Part shown: positions 25,839 through 34,277 of the stretch, piece by piece
Numbering within the stretch: the stretch's first letter is position 1
How the letters are laid out: every line of letters begins with the position of its first letter
NCBI RefSeq assembly: GCF_004354085.1
Contig: NZ_SMSE01000002.1
Span: 186,001 to 250,000, forward strand
DNA length: 64,000 bases
Reading direction: 5' to 3'
Source of the DNA: Seongchinamella unica
Lineage (GTDB): Bacteria > Pseudomonadota > Gammaproteobacteria > Pseudomonadales > Halieaceae
Notes under the pieces: generated by a model
Told to the model about the DNA's origin: nothing
Seen by the model: the letters and a program-made list of their open reading frames with translations, nothing else
The model's database searches: none
Program-made: the position numbers and the translations under genes

Positions 25839-27647
25839 TCAATAGCCCGCCTCACCAGCCAGCACTTTCGTCGCGAAATCCCGGGTGAGTGGTTCGTAGC
25901 GTTCTGATCCTGGTTTAAGAACATACAGCGGATCGCTGACCTTATCGGGGTCATAGCGCTGTTCACGCAGGTCCCCCTTGAGCATCTTGAAGGTACCTGT
26001 AGTGTCTATTTCCGGTAACACGCGCAGAAACAGCGGCCGGGCATAGGCGGGTAGCTGCTCGCACACCAGCGCCGAAAAACTGTCCAGGTCCAGTTCATCC
26101 TCGCCATCCTCCAGCAGTAGGGCTGCCATGCCGGCGCGACCGTTGGTGTTGGGAAGTTCGACGCCGTACACGTTGCTGAATGCGATCTGCGGGTGGGTGT
26201 TAATGGTCTCGCCCACCTCGTTGGTCGACACGTTTTCACTCATCCAGCGGAAGGTATCGCCCACCCGGTCGACGAACTGGTAGTGAGGCAGGCCCAGGGC
26301 AAATCCCACGTCGACACTTTTCAGCAGGTCGCCGGTGTTAAACCATGCGTCACCCGGCTCGTACACATCGCGCATGATTTTCTTTTCGGTAGCCTCAGCG
26401 CTGGTATAGCCTTCGAATTCAGTCATTTTGGTGATTTTACCCAGTAGCAGTCCGGCTTCACCGGGGTCCGCCTTGATGCAAAAGCCCTGGTCGTTGCGGA
26501 TAACCTCGTCTGCGTCTACATCGTACTTCACCAGGGTGTGGGGGAGACTGCCGGTGCCCACGGTACAGTCTTTGTTGAGCAGGTTGATGAAGCCCATGTT
26601 GCCCTCGCTGGAGCCATAGAACTCGGCGACACGCTGGATACCGAAACGCTGTTTGAATTCCATCCAGATGTCGGGGCGCAGGCCGTTGCCCATAATCGTG
26701 GTCAAAGGACTCTGGTAGTCGTCAGGCGCCTCCGGGGTGCTCATCAGGAAACGGCATATTTCTCCGATATAGAGAAAACATGTGGTGCCGTGTTCACGCA
26801 CTTCCGGAAGGAAACTGGTGGCAGAAAATTTGCGCCGCAGGAACATACTGGCACCGGTGATGAAGGCGGACCCGGCGCCCAGAAAGAGGGCCGTACCGTG
26901 GTACAGGGGCAGGCACAGGTAAATCCGGTCATTGATGTCACAGCGCAATCCGGCGTGTGCAGCCACCGTGGATGTCTGCAAAAAGCGCCGGTTGCTCATA
27001 ACCGCGGCCTTGGGCAGGCCAGTAGTCCCCGAAGTGAAGATATACAGCGCTTTGTCCTGCAAGCTGCAGTCGGCGGTGTCCGGCGGATTCAGCGGTGTTT
27101 CATATTCACTTTCTTCGGCGAGATCTGTTGCCCAGTTGGGGCAGGGCGTTTGCGCGCTGTCGGGTGCGAAAATCCAGGCTTTTACCGTGGCCGTTCCGGG
27201 ATTAAGCCGGATCTCGTCGATGGCCGCCAGGCGTTCTTCACCGAACAGGCACCAGCGGGCGTCGGTGACCTCGAGGCAATGAGCCAGTGCCTTGCCCTGG
27301 AGGTTGGTATTGATCAACGCCGCGATAGCCCCCAGTTTGTTGAGTGCAATCAGGCAGGCGAGGAAGTCCACCCGGTTTTCCATGAACAGTGCACAGCAGT
27401 CGCCGCGTTTCACTCCTGTGCCCTTCAGGGCTCTGGCGTAACGGTTTGCCAGGCCATTGAGCTGGCGCCAGGTTAACTCCTGGCCCTCTGACACCACAGC
27501 ACTGCGATCCCCGTTCCTCTGGGCGAGGGTTTCGACGCGGGCTGCAAAGCAATCGGGGGTGGATGGTGGCCTCGGTTTGAGGTGTCTTGCCGCCGCCAGA
27601 AGCGCCGGCACCTGGGCGAGGGTGCTCCTCATATCTCGTAGTGTCAT
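25839..27647 (-). CDS. long-chain-acyl-CoA synthetase (FATP/FadD-like)
   Basis: 602 residues of the AMP-forming ligase superfamily, closest in layout to the FATP/very-long-chain group. The P-loop is LYIFTSGTTGLPKAAVMSNRR; FYGSSEGNMGFINLL replaces the usual A5 YGxTE; WFNTGDLL and FVDRVGDTFRWMSENVSTNEV follow. It ligates CoA to fatty acids entering from the medium or from lipid turnover. ATG 27647 overlaps the stop of the upstream EEP gene in an ATGA arrangement, so translation is probably coupled. No predicted export signal is seen; membrane association is common in the family. Confidence 0.88.
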   Translation of the reverse strand: MTLRDMRSTLAQVPALLAAARHLKPRPPSTPDCFAARVETLAQRNGDRSAVVSEGQELTWRQLNGLANRYARALKGTGVKRGDCCALFMENRVDFLACLIALNKLGAIAALINTNLQGKALAHCLEVTDARWCLFGEERLAAIDEIRLNPGTATVKAWIFAPDSAQTPCPNWATDLAEESEYETPLNPPDTADCSLQDKALYIFTSGTTGLPKAAVMSNRRFLQTSTVAAHAGLRCDINDRIYLCLPLYHGTALFLGAGSAFITGASMFLRRKFSATSFLPEVREHGTTCFLYIGEICRFLMSTPEAPDDYQSPLTTIMGNGLRPDIWMEFKQRFGIQRVAEFYGSSEGNMGFINLLNKDCTVGTGSLPHTLVKYDVDADEVIRNDQGFCIKADPGEAGLLLGKITKMTEFEGYTSAEATEKKIMRDVYEPGDAWFNTGDLLKSVDVGFALGLPHYQFVDRVGDTFRWMSENVSTNEVGETINTHPQIAFSNVYGVELPNTNGRAGMAALLLEDGEDELDLDSFSALVCEQLPAYARPLFLRVLPEIDTTGTFKMLKGDLREQRYDPDKVSDPLYVLKPGSERYEPLTRDFATKVLAGEAGY

Positions 27648-28402
27648 GTCAGGTCAAAGACTCCAAACAGTGCTGCATGGTCAGAGAGATCCCGCCAGTG
27701 CCCGGTCGCAAGGCGCCGGCAGGAGCGGGGGCTGAGCCCCCGAAAATACACCCGATCTACGGGTAGCATTGGCGCCCAGACGGGAAATGTCCTGGCGTGG
27801 CGTCCCTGCAGGGTGACAAACAGCTCCTCGAGACCGAGGTCGTCGTGCAGGTGGTTTTCGGCCCGGCGGCGCCAGTCGTTGAAGTCGCCGGCGATTATCA
27901 TTGGCTCGCTTCGGGGTACGTGCTGGTCGATGCGTTCGGTCAGCGTATGGAGCTGTTCTCGCCGTTCCTGTTCCAGTAAGCCAAGGTGCACGCAAAGTGT
28001 GTGCAGGCGGGTGTTTTTGCCGGGCAGTTCCATCACGCCGTGGAGAATACTGCGGCTGGAGCGGGGAAATATGGAGACGTCGATGTTTTCCCAGCTGATG
28101 AATGGGTATTTGCTGAGTATGGCATTGCCGTGATCGCCCTTGCGATAGATGGCGTTGCGGCCGTAGGCAAAATGGGGCCAGGCCTGGTCCGCCAGATACT
28201 CAAAATGGGGCTGGTCGGGATAGGAAAATTTGCGTTTTTTGGCCTCGCTCTTGATCGCGTGGCCGTGGATTTCCTGCAGGAAAACAATGTCTGCGCCGGT
28301 CTCGGCTATCCGCTCGCGCATGGAGTCGAGCATAAAGCGGCGATTGCCGCTGCAGTAGCCCTTGTGGATGTTATAGGTCAGGATGTTGATACGGTCGCTC
28401 AT
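27644..28402 (-). CDS. endonuclease/exonuclease/phosphatase (EEP) family hydrolase
   Basis: 252 residues from ATG 28402 (MSDRINILTYNIHKGY). Metal-dependent EEP motifs are clear: LTYNIHKG, IVFLQEIHG (metal Glu), GDHGNAIL, CVHLGLLEQER, IIAGDFNDW (the GDFN motif) and LSDHAALFG (the SDH motif). The family cleaves phosphodiesters or phosphomonoesters of nucleic acids, phosphoinositides or sphingomyelin; which one is not evident. It lies between a CDP-alcohol phosphotransferase gene 4 bases upstream and the acyl-CoA ligase gene that overlaps its stop. This lipid neighbourhood favours a phospholipid-linked role, by inference. Confidence 0.85.
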   Translation of the reverse strand: MSDRINILTYNIHKGYCSGNRRFMLDSMRERIAETGADIVFLQEIHGHAIKSEAKKRKFSYPDQPHFEYLADQAWPHFAYGRNAIYRKGDHGNAILSKYPFISWENIDVSIFPRSSRSILHGVMELPGKNTRLHTLCVHLGLLEQERREQLHTLTERIDQHVPRSEPMIIAGDFNDWRRRAENHLHDDLGLEELFVTLQGRHARTFPVWAPMLPVDRVYFRGLSPRSCRRLATGHWRDLSDHAALFGVFDLT

Positions 28403-28406
28403 GGCT

Positions 28407-28958
28407 TCACTGCCTGCCCCGGTTTTGCCATGCCCTGCGGGACCAGGTGTTGATATAGTCGATGCCGCTGGCCAGGGCACTGATCACCACGACCGCCGCG
28501 GCACCGGCAATCAGCAGGGGTGGCACTGCCACCAGCTGGGCGGCCAGCAGCAGCACGCAGAACGCGATCTGGATCGCCATGTTCAGCTTGCTCAGCGGGG
28601 TGGCGCCAAACTCGAACGGTCCGATCAGCGCGCGATAACACAGCGCCCCGAGCACGATGACGATATCCCTGCCGACCACCACTGCCGCCAGCCACCAGTC
28701 AATCAATCCCGCGCTGGCCAGGCAGCAGAAGGTAACGAGAATAAGCAGTTTGTCGGCGATAGGATCGAGGGCAGCGCCAAAGCGGGAAAAATAGCCCAGT
28801 TTGCGCGCACTGAACCCGTCCAGCGCATCGGTAGCGCCGGCGAGGAATCCCACCGCCAGGGCCCAGCCATACTCCTGGCGCAGAATCAGCAGGCCCAATG
28901 GCATGGCCAGCAGGAGTCGGCTGATCGTCAGCGCGTTGGGCAGGTATCTGAGTATCAC
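28407..28958 (-). CDS. CDP-alcohol phosphatidyltransferase family protein (PgsA-like)
   Basis: 183 residues with about six membrane spans. The defining motif D-x2-DG-x2-AR-x8-G-x3-D-x3-D is complete in DALDGFSAR then GAALDPIAD. N-terminal LPNALTISRLLLAMPLGLLI resembles PgsA, the phosphatidylglycerophosphate synthase, but a second, dedicated pgsA usually sits near uvrC, so this may be a paralogue using another alcohol acceptor. It is the first gene of a three-gene lipid operon with the EEP hydrolase and the acyl-CoA ligase. The dehydrogenase/cytochrome gene ends 4 bases before it. Confidence 0.87.
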   Translation of the reverse strand: MILRYLPNALTISRLLLAMPLGLLILRQEYGWALAVGFLAGATDALDGFSARKLGYFSRFGAALDPIADKLLILVTFCCLASAGLIDWWLAAVVVGRDIVIVLGALCYRALIGPFEFGATPLSKLNMAIQIAFCVLLLAAQLVAVPPLLIAGAAAVVVISALASGIDYINTWSRRAWQNRGRQ

Positions 28959-28962
28959 CTGG

Positions 28963-30468
28963 TCAGTGTACCTTACCCCAGTTCCCCGCTTTCAACAGGA
29001 AAACGCTGAGTGCCCGCAACTGCTGTTCATCCAGTGGCAGCAGGGGCATGGGTGGGGGTGGGGCTCGCAGCGTGTCCATCACTGCAGTGTAGTCCATGCG
29101 TGTGGCCAGGCCTTCAAGGGATACCGGGTTTTCGCCCTGTTCGTGACAACTGGCACAATGGTACTGCCGATACAGCGCTTCACCCACCGCGCTCATTTCA
29201 GGCAGGTCGTTGTCGCTGAGCCAGGCCGGCGGAGATGTCCCCGTTCTCGATGATGACCTGGGGACGATCGCCGGGGCGCTTGACAGCGGGCTGTCGGTAG
29301 ATACCCGGTATATGGCTCCCGCGTAGTCATCCGAAATGTAGATGGCGCCATCCGGTCCCTGCACCACGTCGACCGGTCGGCCAATGATCTTCCCGTCCCG
29401 GTTGAAGCCGCTGAGGAAATCGCGCTCTTCGATGCCCGCCTCCCCGAAGTGAAGGGAAACGACCTTGTAGCCGTCCGGTGTACTCCTGTTCCAGGAGCCG
29501 TGCAGTGCCACCAGCGCGATTCGCTCGTAGTTGCCGGGCCAGCTGCTGCTGTCGACAAAGCTGATCCCCAGTGGCGCATTGTGCGCTGCGAAGCCGTGGA
29601 CCGGTGCGGTAGCCTGGCGACTGTCGGCCTGCGGGTCGGCGCCCATGTCCGGATCCGGTACGTTGTTGTCATTAAAGTAGGGCCAGCCATAAAACCGGCC
29701 CTGCTCAATCCGGTTCAGTTCGCAAACCGGGAAGTCATCTCCGAGCATGTCCCGACCATTGTCGGTGGCGTAGAGCGCGTTGTTCCAGGGCGCCCAGTCA
29801 AAGCCCACGCTGTTGCGCAGCCCGGTGGCGAAAATCTCGCCATTGCTGCCGTCCGCCTTGAATCGCATGATGGTCGCCCGGCGTTCATCGTCCTCCACGC
29901 AGATATTACAGGTAGATCCCTGGGCCAGGTATAACAGGTCGTCGGGCCCGAAGCGCAGGGTTTTACTCCAGTGGTTGCCATTGCCTGTGAGTCCGGTGAT
30001 GACTGGCTGGTAGTCACCCCGCGGGCCCTTGTCATCGAAGCGGATGCGCCCTACCTGCTTCCGCTCGCCGACATAGAGCCAGCCATCATGAAAATCCAGC
30101 CCGTGGGGACGATCAAGGCCCTGTAAAATGGCAACCCTGCCGTCGTGCCTGCCATCGCCATTGGCGTCCTTGCGCAGCAGGATGACTTCTCCGGCATGGC
30201 TCCTGCTGACGACCAGGTCGCCGTTGGGTGCGAAGCGCATGAATCGGGCCCTGGGTACATCGTCGGCATACAGCTGCAGACTGAACCCTGGCGGCAGGGT
30301 GAAGGTGGCGCTGGTGCGCTCATCGGCTGGCGGGCCGCCAATACCCAGTGCGGTATTGGCAATCATGGCCAGGCTGGAAGTGCTGATGGTGCCGCTGCCC
30401 AGCGCGATACCGAATGCCGCAAGCGTCAGCACCGCCAGGGCGGCAACAAGGGCCATTAAAGCTTTCAC
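28963..30468 (-). CDS. periplasmic PQQ-type sugar (sorbosone-like) dehydrogenase fused to cytochrome c
   Basis: About 501 residues from GTG 30468 (AGG six bases upstream), with an N-terminal hydrophobic signal (VKALMALVAALAVLTLAAFG). Residues about 60-390 form a six-bladed propeller of the GdhB/L-sorbosone dehydrogenase type: LVVSRSHAGEVILL, LDRPHGLDFHDGWLYVGER, GRDMLGDDFP, GRPVDVVQGPDGAIYISDDYAGAIYRV. The C-terminal 80 residues are a class I cytochrome c domain with one haem site, CASCH. It would oxidise a sugar or alcohol in the periplasm and pass electrons to its own haem and on to the respiratory chain. It lies 81 bases downstream of hexR on the same strand. Confidence 0.85.
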   Translation of the reverse strand: MKALMALVAALAVLTLAAFGIALGSGTISTSSLAMIANTALGIGGPPADERTSATFTLPPGFSLQLYADDVPRARFMRFAPNGDLVVSRSHAGEVILLRKDANGDGRHDGRVAILQGLDRPHGLDFHDGWLYVGERKQVGRIRFDDKGPRGDYQPVITGLTGNGNHWSKTLRFGPDDLLYLAQGSTCNICVEDDERRATIMRFKADGSNGEIFATGLRNSVGFDWAPWNNALYATDNGRDMLGDDFPVCELNRIEQGRFYGWPYFNDNNVPDPDMGADPQADSRQATAPVHGFAAHNAPLGISFVDSSSWPGNYERIALVALHGSWNRSTPDGYKVVSLHFGEAGIEERDFLSGFNRDGKIIGRPVDVVQGPDGAIYISDDYAGAIYRVSTDSPLSSAPAIVPRSSSRTGTSPPAWLSDNDLPEMSAVGEALYRQYHCASCHEQGENPVSLEGLATRMDYTAVMDTLRAPPPPMPLLPLDEQQLRALSVFLLKAGNWGKVH

Positions 30469-30549
30469 CGAATACCTCAGGCTGTCTATTTGAGGCAAAC
30501 CTTAAGCCAAAGTGTTTCGGAGATACAGCCCCGGATCCTGCTTCCCGGA

Positions 30550-31386
30550 TCAGCGCCGGGTTTTGCCCAGGTTACGCTTGATTTCCCGCAGGTGTTCGCT
30601 GAATTCCTCTGGCTGCCGCAGTGCCAGGCAGGTCGCGATGATGTCGACGATAACCAGCTGGGCGATGCGGGATGTCATCGGGGTGTAGAGATCGGTGTCC
30701 TCGCCGGTCTCCACGCCCAGCACCAGCGAGCAACTCCGGGCCAGGGGAGAGTCTGGTGAGGTGATGCCCACCACAGGACAATGCCGTTCGCGGGCCAGTT
30801 CAGCCAGCTCGATAATGTCCTTGGTGCGCCCGGTGTAGGAAATGCAGATTAACAGGTCGTCGGGGGAGAGACCGACCGCCAGCATTCGCTGGTTGATGAT
30901 GTCCGTGTGGGCCATAACCGGTATGGGGAAGCGCAGCAGCTTGTGTTGGGCATCCAGCGCCACCGAGGCGGAGGCTCCGAGCCCGCAAAAGGTCACTGAG
31001 CGGGCATTTCCCATCGCCTCTACCACATCCTGCAGGGCACCCAGGTCAAGATGGTCCTGGGTATTGCAGAGACTGGCATGGGTACTTTCGAATATCTTTG
31101 CCACCACTTTACCGGCGGAGTCGTCCGGATCGATGTTGTGTGTGATGCGCGGCTGTTTGCGGGCCAGTTCCGCCGCCAGCGCCAGTTTGAAATCCGGAAA
31201 TCCCTTGTATCCCAGGCCGGTGCAAAATCGATTCACCGTGGGTTCGCTGACCCCGGTCTTGGCCGCGAGTGAGGCCGTGGTGGTGGAGAGGATGGCTTCC
31301 GGGTCTGCTACTACACAGGCGGCGATCTTTTGCGCCGATTTGCTGCGCTTGCTTCGTGGGTCTGCGAGGTCGGAGAGTATTGTCAT
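30550..31386 (-). CDS. hexR: HexR, RpiR-family regulator of central carbon metabolism
   Basis: 278 residues. The N-terminal HTH_6 domain (SAQKIAACVVADPEAILSTT, SLAAKTGVSEPTVNRFCTGL) is followed by a SIS sugar-phosphate-binding domain (VTFCGLGASASVALDAQHK, LICISYTGRTKDIIELAELA). HexR senses 2-keto-3-deoxy-6-phosphogluconate and controls Entner-Doudoroff and glycolytic genes. It is divergent from eda and the gap genes, with two HexR-like sites in the 232-base spacer, so it is likely both their regulator and self-regulated. Confidence 0.92.
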   Translation of the reverse strand: MTILSDLADPRSKRSKSAQKIAACVVADPEAILSTTTASLAAKTGVSEPTVNRFCTGLGYKGFPDFKLALAAELARKQPRITHNIDPDDSAGKVVAKIFESTHASLCNTQDHLDLGALQDVVEAMGNARSVTFCGLGASASVALDAQHKLLRFPIPVMAHTDIINQRMLAVGLSPDDLLICISYTGRTKDIIELAELARERHCPVVGITSPDSPLARSCSLVLGVETGEDTDLYTPMTSRIAQLVIVDIIATCLALRQPEEFSEHLREIKRNLGKTRR

Positions 31387-31414
31387 GAGATATCAACCCG
31401 GTGGAGCATAAAAA

Positions 31415-31429
31415 TGTAATAAAAATACT
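31415..31429. promoter_or_regulatory. candidate HexR operator, hexR-proximal
   Basis: TGTAATAAAAATACT resembles the HexR consensus TGTARTwwwATTACA, with mismatches in the right half-site. It lies 29 bases upstream of the hexR start codon, where it could mediate autoregulation. Confidence 0.5.
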
Positions 31430-31591
31430 ATAGTGCCGGACGCTATTCTGTCCACAGCGAAAGCGCTAAAATAGAGCAATAGTGGTGCTTATAATGCATC
31501 ACTGGCTAATTTCACCGCCATGTAAGCACGACCGGCAGTTATTTTCCCGTGGGCTTGCAGTCAGGCGAATTTGGGTCTAGAGTTTGCAAAA

Positions 31592-31606
31592 TGTAATAAA
31601 ATTTCA
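31592..31606. promoter_or_regulatory. candidate HexR operator, eda-proximal
   Basis: TGTAATAAAATTTCA is a near-palindrome matching the HexR consensus at all but one half-site base (T for A at position 13). It ends two bases before the eda ribosome site (TAAGG at 31608-31612), so bound protein would sit within or just before the start of the message. Confidence 0.6.
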
Positions 31607-31618
31607 TTAAGGCGCGCC

Positions 31619-32230
31619 ATGCGAGACCATAATCTAGCCGAATTCAGAGTGCTCCCGGTGGTAACCGCCAGGGACGCAGCCTCTACCGTCGCCCTGTCAC
31701 GGGCGCTGCTGGCCGGCGGGATGAGGGCGATAGAGATCACTTTGCGTACCGACGCCGCTCTGGACGCTATCGCCGCAGTGCGACAGGAGGTGCCGGAAAT
31801 GCTGGTGGCCGCCGGCACCGTCACCAACCCGACGGAACTGGAGCAGGTTGTCGCGGCCGGGGTCTCGCTTGCCCTCAGCCCCGGAGGTACCGACCAGCTG
31901 CTGGCTGCCGCTGCCGAGGCGCCGCTGCAGTTTATACCCGGGGTGGCCACTGCATCTGACGTCATGCGGGCGATGGACTATGGTATGTCGGTGTGCAAGC
32001 TGTTTCCCGCCACGGTGGTGGGTGGTGAGGCCATGCTCAAGGCGCTGGGGGGTCCTTTCCCGAACATGAAATTCTGTCCCACTGGCGGCCTTGGGCCGAA
32101 CAATTTTCGCGACTTTCTGGCGCTTCCCAATGTGGTCTGTTGCGGTGGATCATGGATGGTGGCCGCCGACCTGGTCGACAATGGCCGCTGGAATGAAATC
32201 GAACGACTGGCCCGCGAGGCCATGAGCTAA
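31619..32230 (+). CDS. eda: KDPG aldolase (2-dehydro-3-deoxy-phosphogluconate aldolase)
   Basis: 203 residues from ATG 31619, with TAAGG six bases before. It splits KDPG into pyruvate and glyceraldehyde-3-phosphate, the last Entner-Doudoroff step. Family features are RVLPVV, GGMRAIEITLRT (catalytic Glu), AAGTVTNPTELEQ, FIPGVATASDV, the Schiff-base lysine in VCKLFPA, and CPTGGLGPNNF. It is the first gene of a tight plus-strand operon with the GAPDH-like gene, gap and ppc, so its glyceraldehyde-3-phosphate product feeds the next enzyme. Expression is probably repressed by HexR. Confidence 0.95.
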   Translation: MRDHNLAEFRVLPVVTARDAASTVALSRALLAGGMRAIEITLRTDAALDAIAAVRQEVPEMLVAAGTVTNPTELEQVVAAGVSLALSPGGTDQLLAAAAEAPLQFIPGVATASDVMRAMDYGMSVCKLFPATVVGGEAMLKALGGPFPNMKFCPTGGLGPNNFRDFLALPNVVCCGGSWMVAADLVDNGRWNEIERLAREAMS

Positions 32231-32256
32231 CAAGAGCCGTATTGAGGAGAACAAAG

Positions 32257-33279
32257 ATGACTCAGCGAGGCCCCATCAAGGTGGGTATTATGGGATTCGG
32301 CCAGACCGGTAGGCAGATATTTGAGCTTGCCTCTCACAGCGACGATGTTGAAGTGGTGGCCATTGCCGATATCGGCAAACCGGAAATTCTCCACTACCTG
32401 CTCTGTTCCGAGGTTGAGCAGCCGGGGCGTCATCGCCTGGAGGGTAATTTCCTGGTCAACGAAAGCTGTCGTGCCCGGCTAATGGAAATCGATCGACCTG
32501 CGGAGATGCCCTGGGACATTTTTGGCGTCGACGTCGTTATCGATTCCACCGGTAAATACCGTGACCGTGAGCGTATGGAGGATCATCTGGCGAACGGTGC
32601 GCCGCGGGTGCTGCTGCGCACACTGCCCACCGATCATATAGACCGGATTATCATTCCCGGAATCAATGAGTATAGCGCCAGTGCAGACGATCGGATGATC
32701 TCTGCCGGTTCGGCCACCACCAGCGCCCTGGCTTTGCTGCTGCACAGCCTGGCGGGCAGCTTCAAGATTGAGTGTGGCAGCATGACGACTATTCACGCGT
32801 TTACCTCGGACCAGGCGCTGCAGGACTATGCCGGGTCAGATTTTCGTCGCAGCCGTTCCGCCGCCAAGAACATCATTCCCAACAGCCATGAGGCCAGCCT
32901 CTGGTTAGGCAACATCCTGCCTGAGTTCGACGGCAAGATCCTCACTTACGCGCTCAACGTGCCGGTGCAGGAAGGCTGTCTGCTGGACGTCAACCTGGTC
33001 ATGGCTGACAGCTCGGTCGACGCGGAGTCGGTGAACGAGGCCATGCGTGCCGCAGCGGCCGGCAGCCCCGGAATCATCGGTGTGGTCGAGGACCCGATTG
33101 TCTCGTCCGACGTGATTGGCAGCCCGCTGTCGCTACTGTTTGATACCAAGGGCACGATCAAGGCCGGCAGCAACACCATTAAAACCCTCAGCTGGTATGA
33201 AAACCTGGGTCACGCGGCACGCCTGCTGGACGTGGTGAGGCTCTACAGCAAGCTGGATCAGCAACAGGAGGCCGCGTAA
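32257..33279 (+). CDS. GAPDH-like protein lacking the catalytic cysteine (predicted pseudoenzyme)
   Basis: 340 residues from ATG 32257 (GAGGAG seven bases upstream). The overall fold is GAPDH: Rossmann motif MGFGQTGRQ, STGKYRDRE, TTIHAFTSDQ with the general-base His (about 180) kept, and FRRSRSAAKNIIP. The active-site SNASCTTNC of the neighbouring gap reads SAGSATTSA here, so the nucleophilic Cys is Ala (about 153) and the following Asn is Ser. The phosphate-site TSTGAAK becomes NSHEASL, the Arg of RVPVP becomes Asn (NVPVQ), and NEWGYS becomes NLGHAA. Oxidative phosphorylation of glyceraldehyde-3-phosphate therefore looks impossible, while NAD binding may survive. Its stop overlaps the gap start by one base. 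A regulatory or structural partner of Gap is my inference. Confidence 0.85.
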   Translation: MTQRGPIKVGIMGFGQTGRQIFELASHSDDVEVVAIADIGKPEILHYLLCSEVEQPGRHRLEGNFLVNESCRARLMEIDRPAEMPWDIFGVDVVIDSTGKYRDRERMEDHLANGAPRVLLRTLPTDHIDRIIIPGINEYSASADDRMISAGSATTSALALLLHSLAGSFKIECGSMTTIHAFTSDQALQDYAGSDFRRSRSAAKNIIPNSHEASLWLGNILPEFDGKILTYALNVPVQEGCLLDVNLVMADSSVDAESVNEAMRAAAAGSPGIIGVVEDPIVSSDVIGSPLSLLFDTKGTIKAGSNTIKTLSWYENLGHAARLLDVVRLYSKLDQQQEAA

Positions 33280-34277
33280 TGAGAGTCGGTATCAATGGTT
33301 TTGGTCGCATAGGCCGCTCGGTCTTTCGGATTCTCGAAAACGTGGAAGGTGTGGATGTCGTAGCCATCAATGACCTGTTCGATAACGACGCCCTGCGCTA
33401 CCTGCTTAGCTACGATACGGTGATGGGCCCCTTCGGCAAGAACCTGAAACTCGAGGATGATCACTTCGTGACGGACAAGGGTCGGGTAAAGCTGACCAAC
33501 GAGCGCAACCCGGCTGATATTCCCTGGGGAGACCTGGGCGTCGATGTGGTCGTGGAAGCTACGGGTGTGTTCCGCGCCAGAGAGCAACTGATGCAGCACC
33601 TGCAGGCCGGGGCAGGGCGCGTGGTGCTGACCGTGCCGTCCAAGGACCCGGTGGATTACACCGTGGTGCTGGGTGTCAACGATGATGGGCTGAATAAAGA
33701 GCACCGCATTATTTCCAATGCCAGTTGCACCACCAACTGCCTTGCGCCCATGGCGAAAGTGCTCAATGATGCCTTTGGTATCGAGGAAGGGGTCATCAAC
33801 ACGGTGCACGCCTATACCAACGACCAGCGGCTTGCCGATGTGCCGCACTCGGACTGGCGCCGCAGTCGCGCTGCCGCCGAGAACATCATTCCAACCTCTA
33901 CCGGTGCTGCCAAGGCGGTGGGGGAAGTGCTGCCCCAGCTGCAGGGCAAGTTGCACGGAATCGCGGCGCGGGTGCCTGTGCCCGACGGCTCTGTGGTTGA
34001 CCTGTTCGTCAAACTGGGCAAGCGGGTAACCGTCGACGATGTCAATGCGGTGGTGCGCGAAGCCTCCGAATCCGAGCGGCTCATGGGTATTCTGCAGTAC
34101 AGTGATGTGCCCGTGGTTTCCTCCGATATCATCGGCAATTCCCACTCCTCAATCTACGACGCGGGTTTTAGCGGGGTCACTGCGGATCGCTATCTGCGGG
34201 TGCTGAACTGGTACGACAACGAATGGGGCTATTCCTCCAGGGTTTGCGATCTGCTGGGGAGAATCGACGCCTGGTGA
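33279..34277 (+). CDS. gap: glyceraldehyde-3-phosphate dehydrogenase, type I
   Basis: 332 residues with every catalytic element: NAD loop [28 protein letters not shown] with Cys150, TVHAYTNDQ with His177, [19 protein letters not shown] and RVPVP with Arg231, then [12 protein letters not shown] near the end. It oxidises glyceraldehyde-3-phosphate to 1,3-bisphosphoglycerate. Asp32 in INDLFD suggests NAD preference. ATG 33279 overlaps the stop of the cysteine-less paralogue (TAATG), and CAGGAG precedes it. Its own stop overlaps the ppc start, so three proteins are translationally coupled. Confidence 0.95.
   Translation: MRVGINGFGRIGRSVFRILENVEGVDVVAINDLFDNDALRYLLSYDTVMGPFGKNLKLEDDHFVTDKGRVKLTNERNPADIPWGDLGVDVVVEATGVFRAREQLMQHLQAGAGRVVLTVPSKDPVDYTVVLGVNDDGLNKEHRIISNASCTTNCLAPMAKVLNDAFGIEEGVINTVHAYTNDQRLADVPHSDWRRSRAAAENIIPTSTGAAKAVGEVLPQLQGKLHGIAARVPVPDGSVVDLFVKLGKRVTVDDVNAVVREASESERLMGILQYSDVPVVSSDIIGNSHSSIYDAGFSGVTADRYLRVLNWYDNEWGYSSRVCDLLGRIDAW

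Noticed and set aside
32257-33279. Erythrose-4-phosphate dehydrogenase (Epd) as an identity for the first GAPDH-like gene
   Set aside because: Epd keeps the catalytic cysteine; this protein has Ala there and further phosphate-site losses.
32257-33279. Reading the first GAPDH-like gene as a decaying pseudogene
   Set aside because: The frame is full length, has a good ribosome site, keeps fold motifs and is translationally linked to gap; loss is confined to active-site positions.
34223-34273. Earlier start for PEP carboxylase inside gap
   Set aside because: The added residues are out-of-frame gap sequence; GTG 34274 gives normal length and a GTGA overlap.
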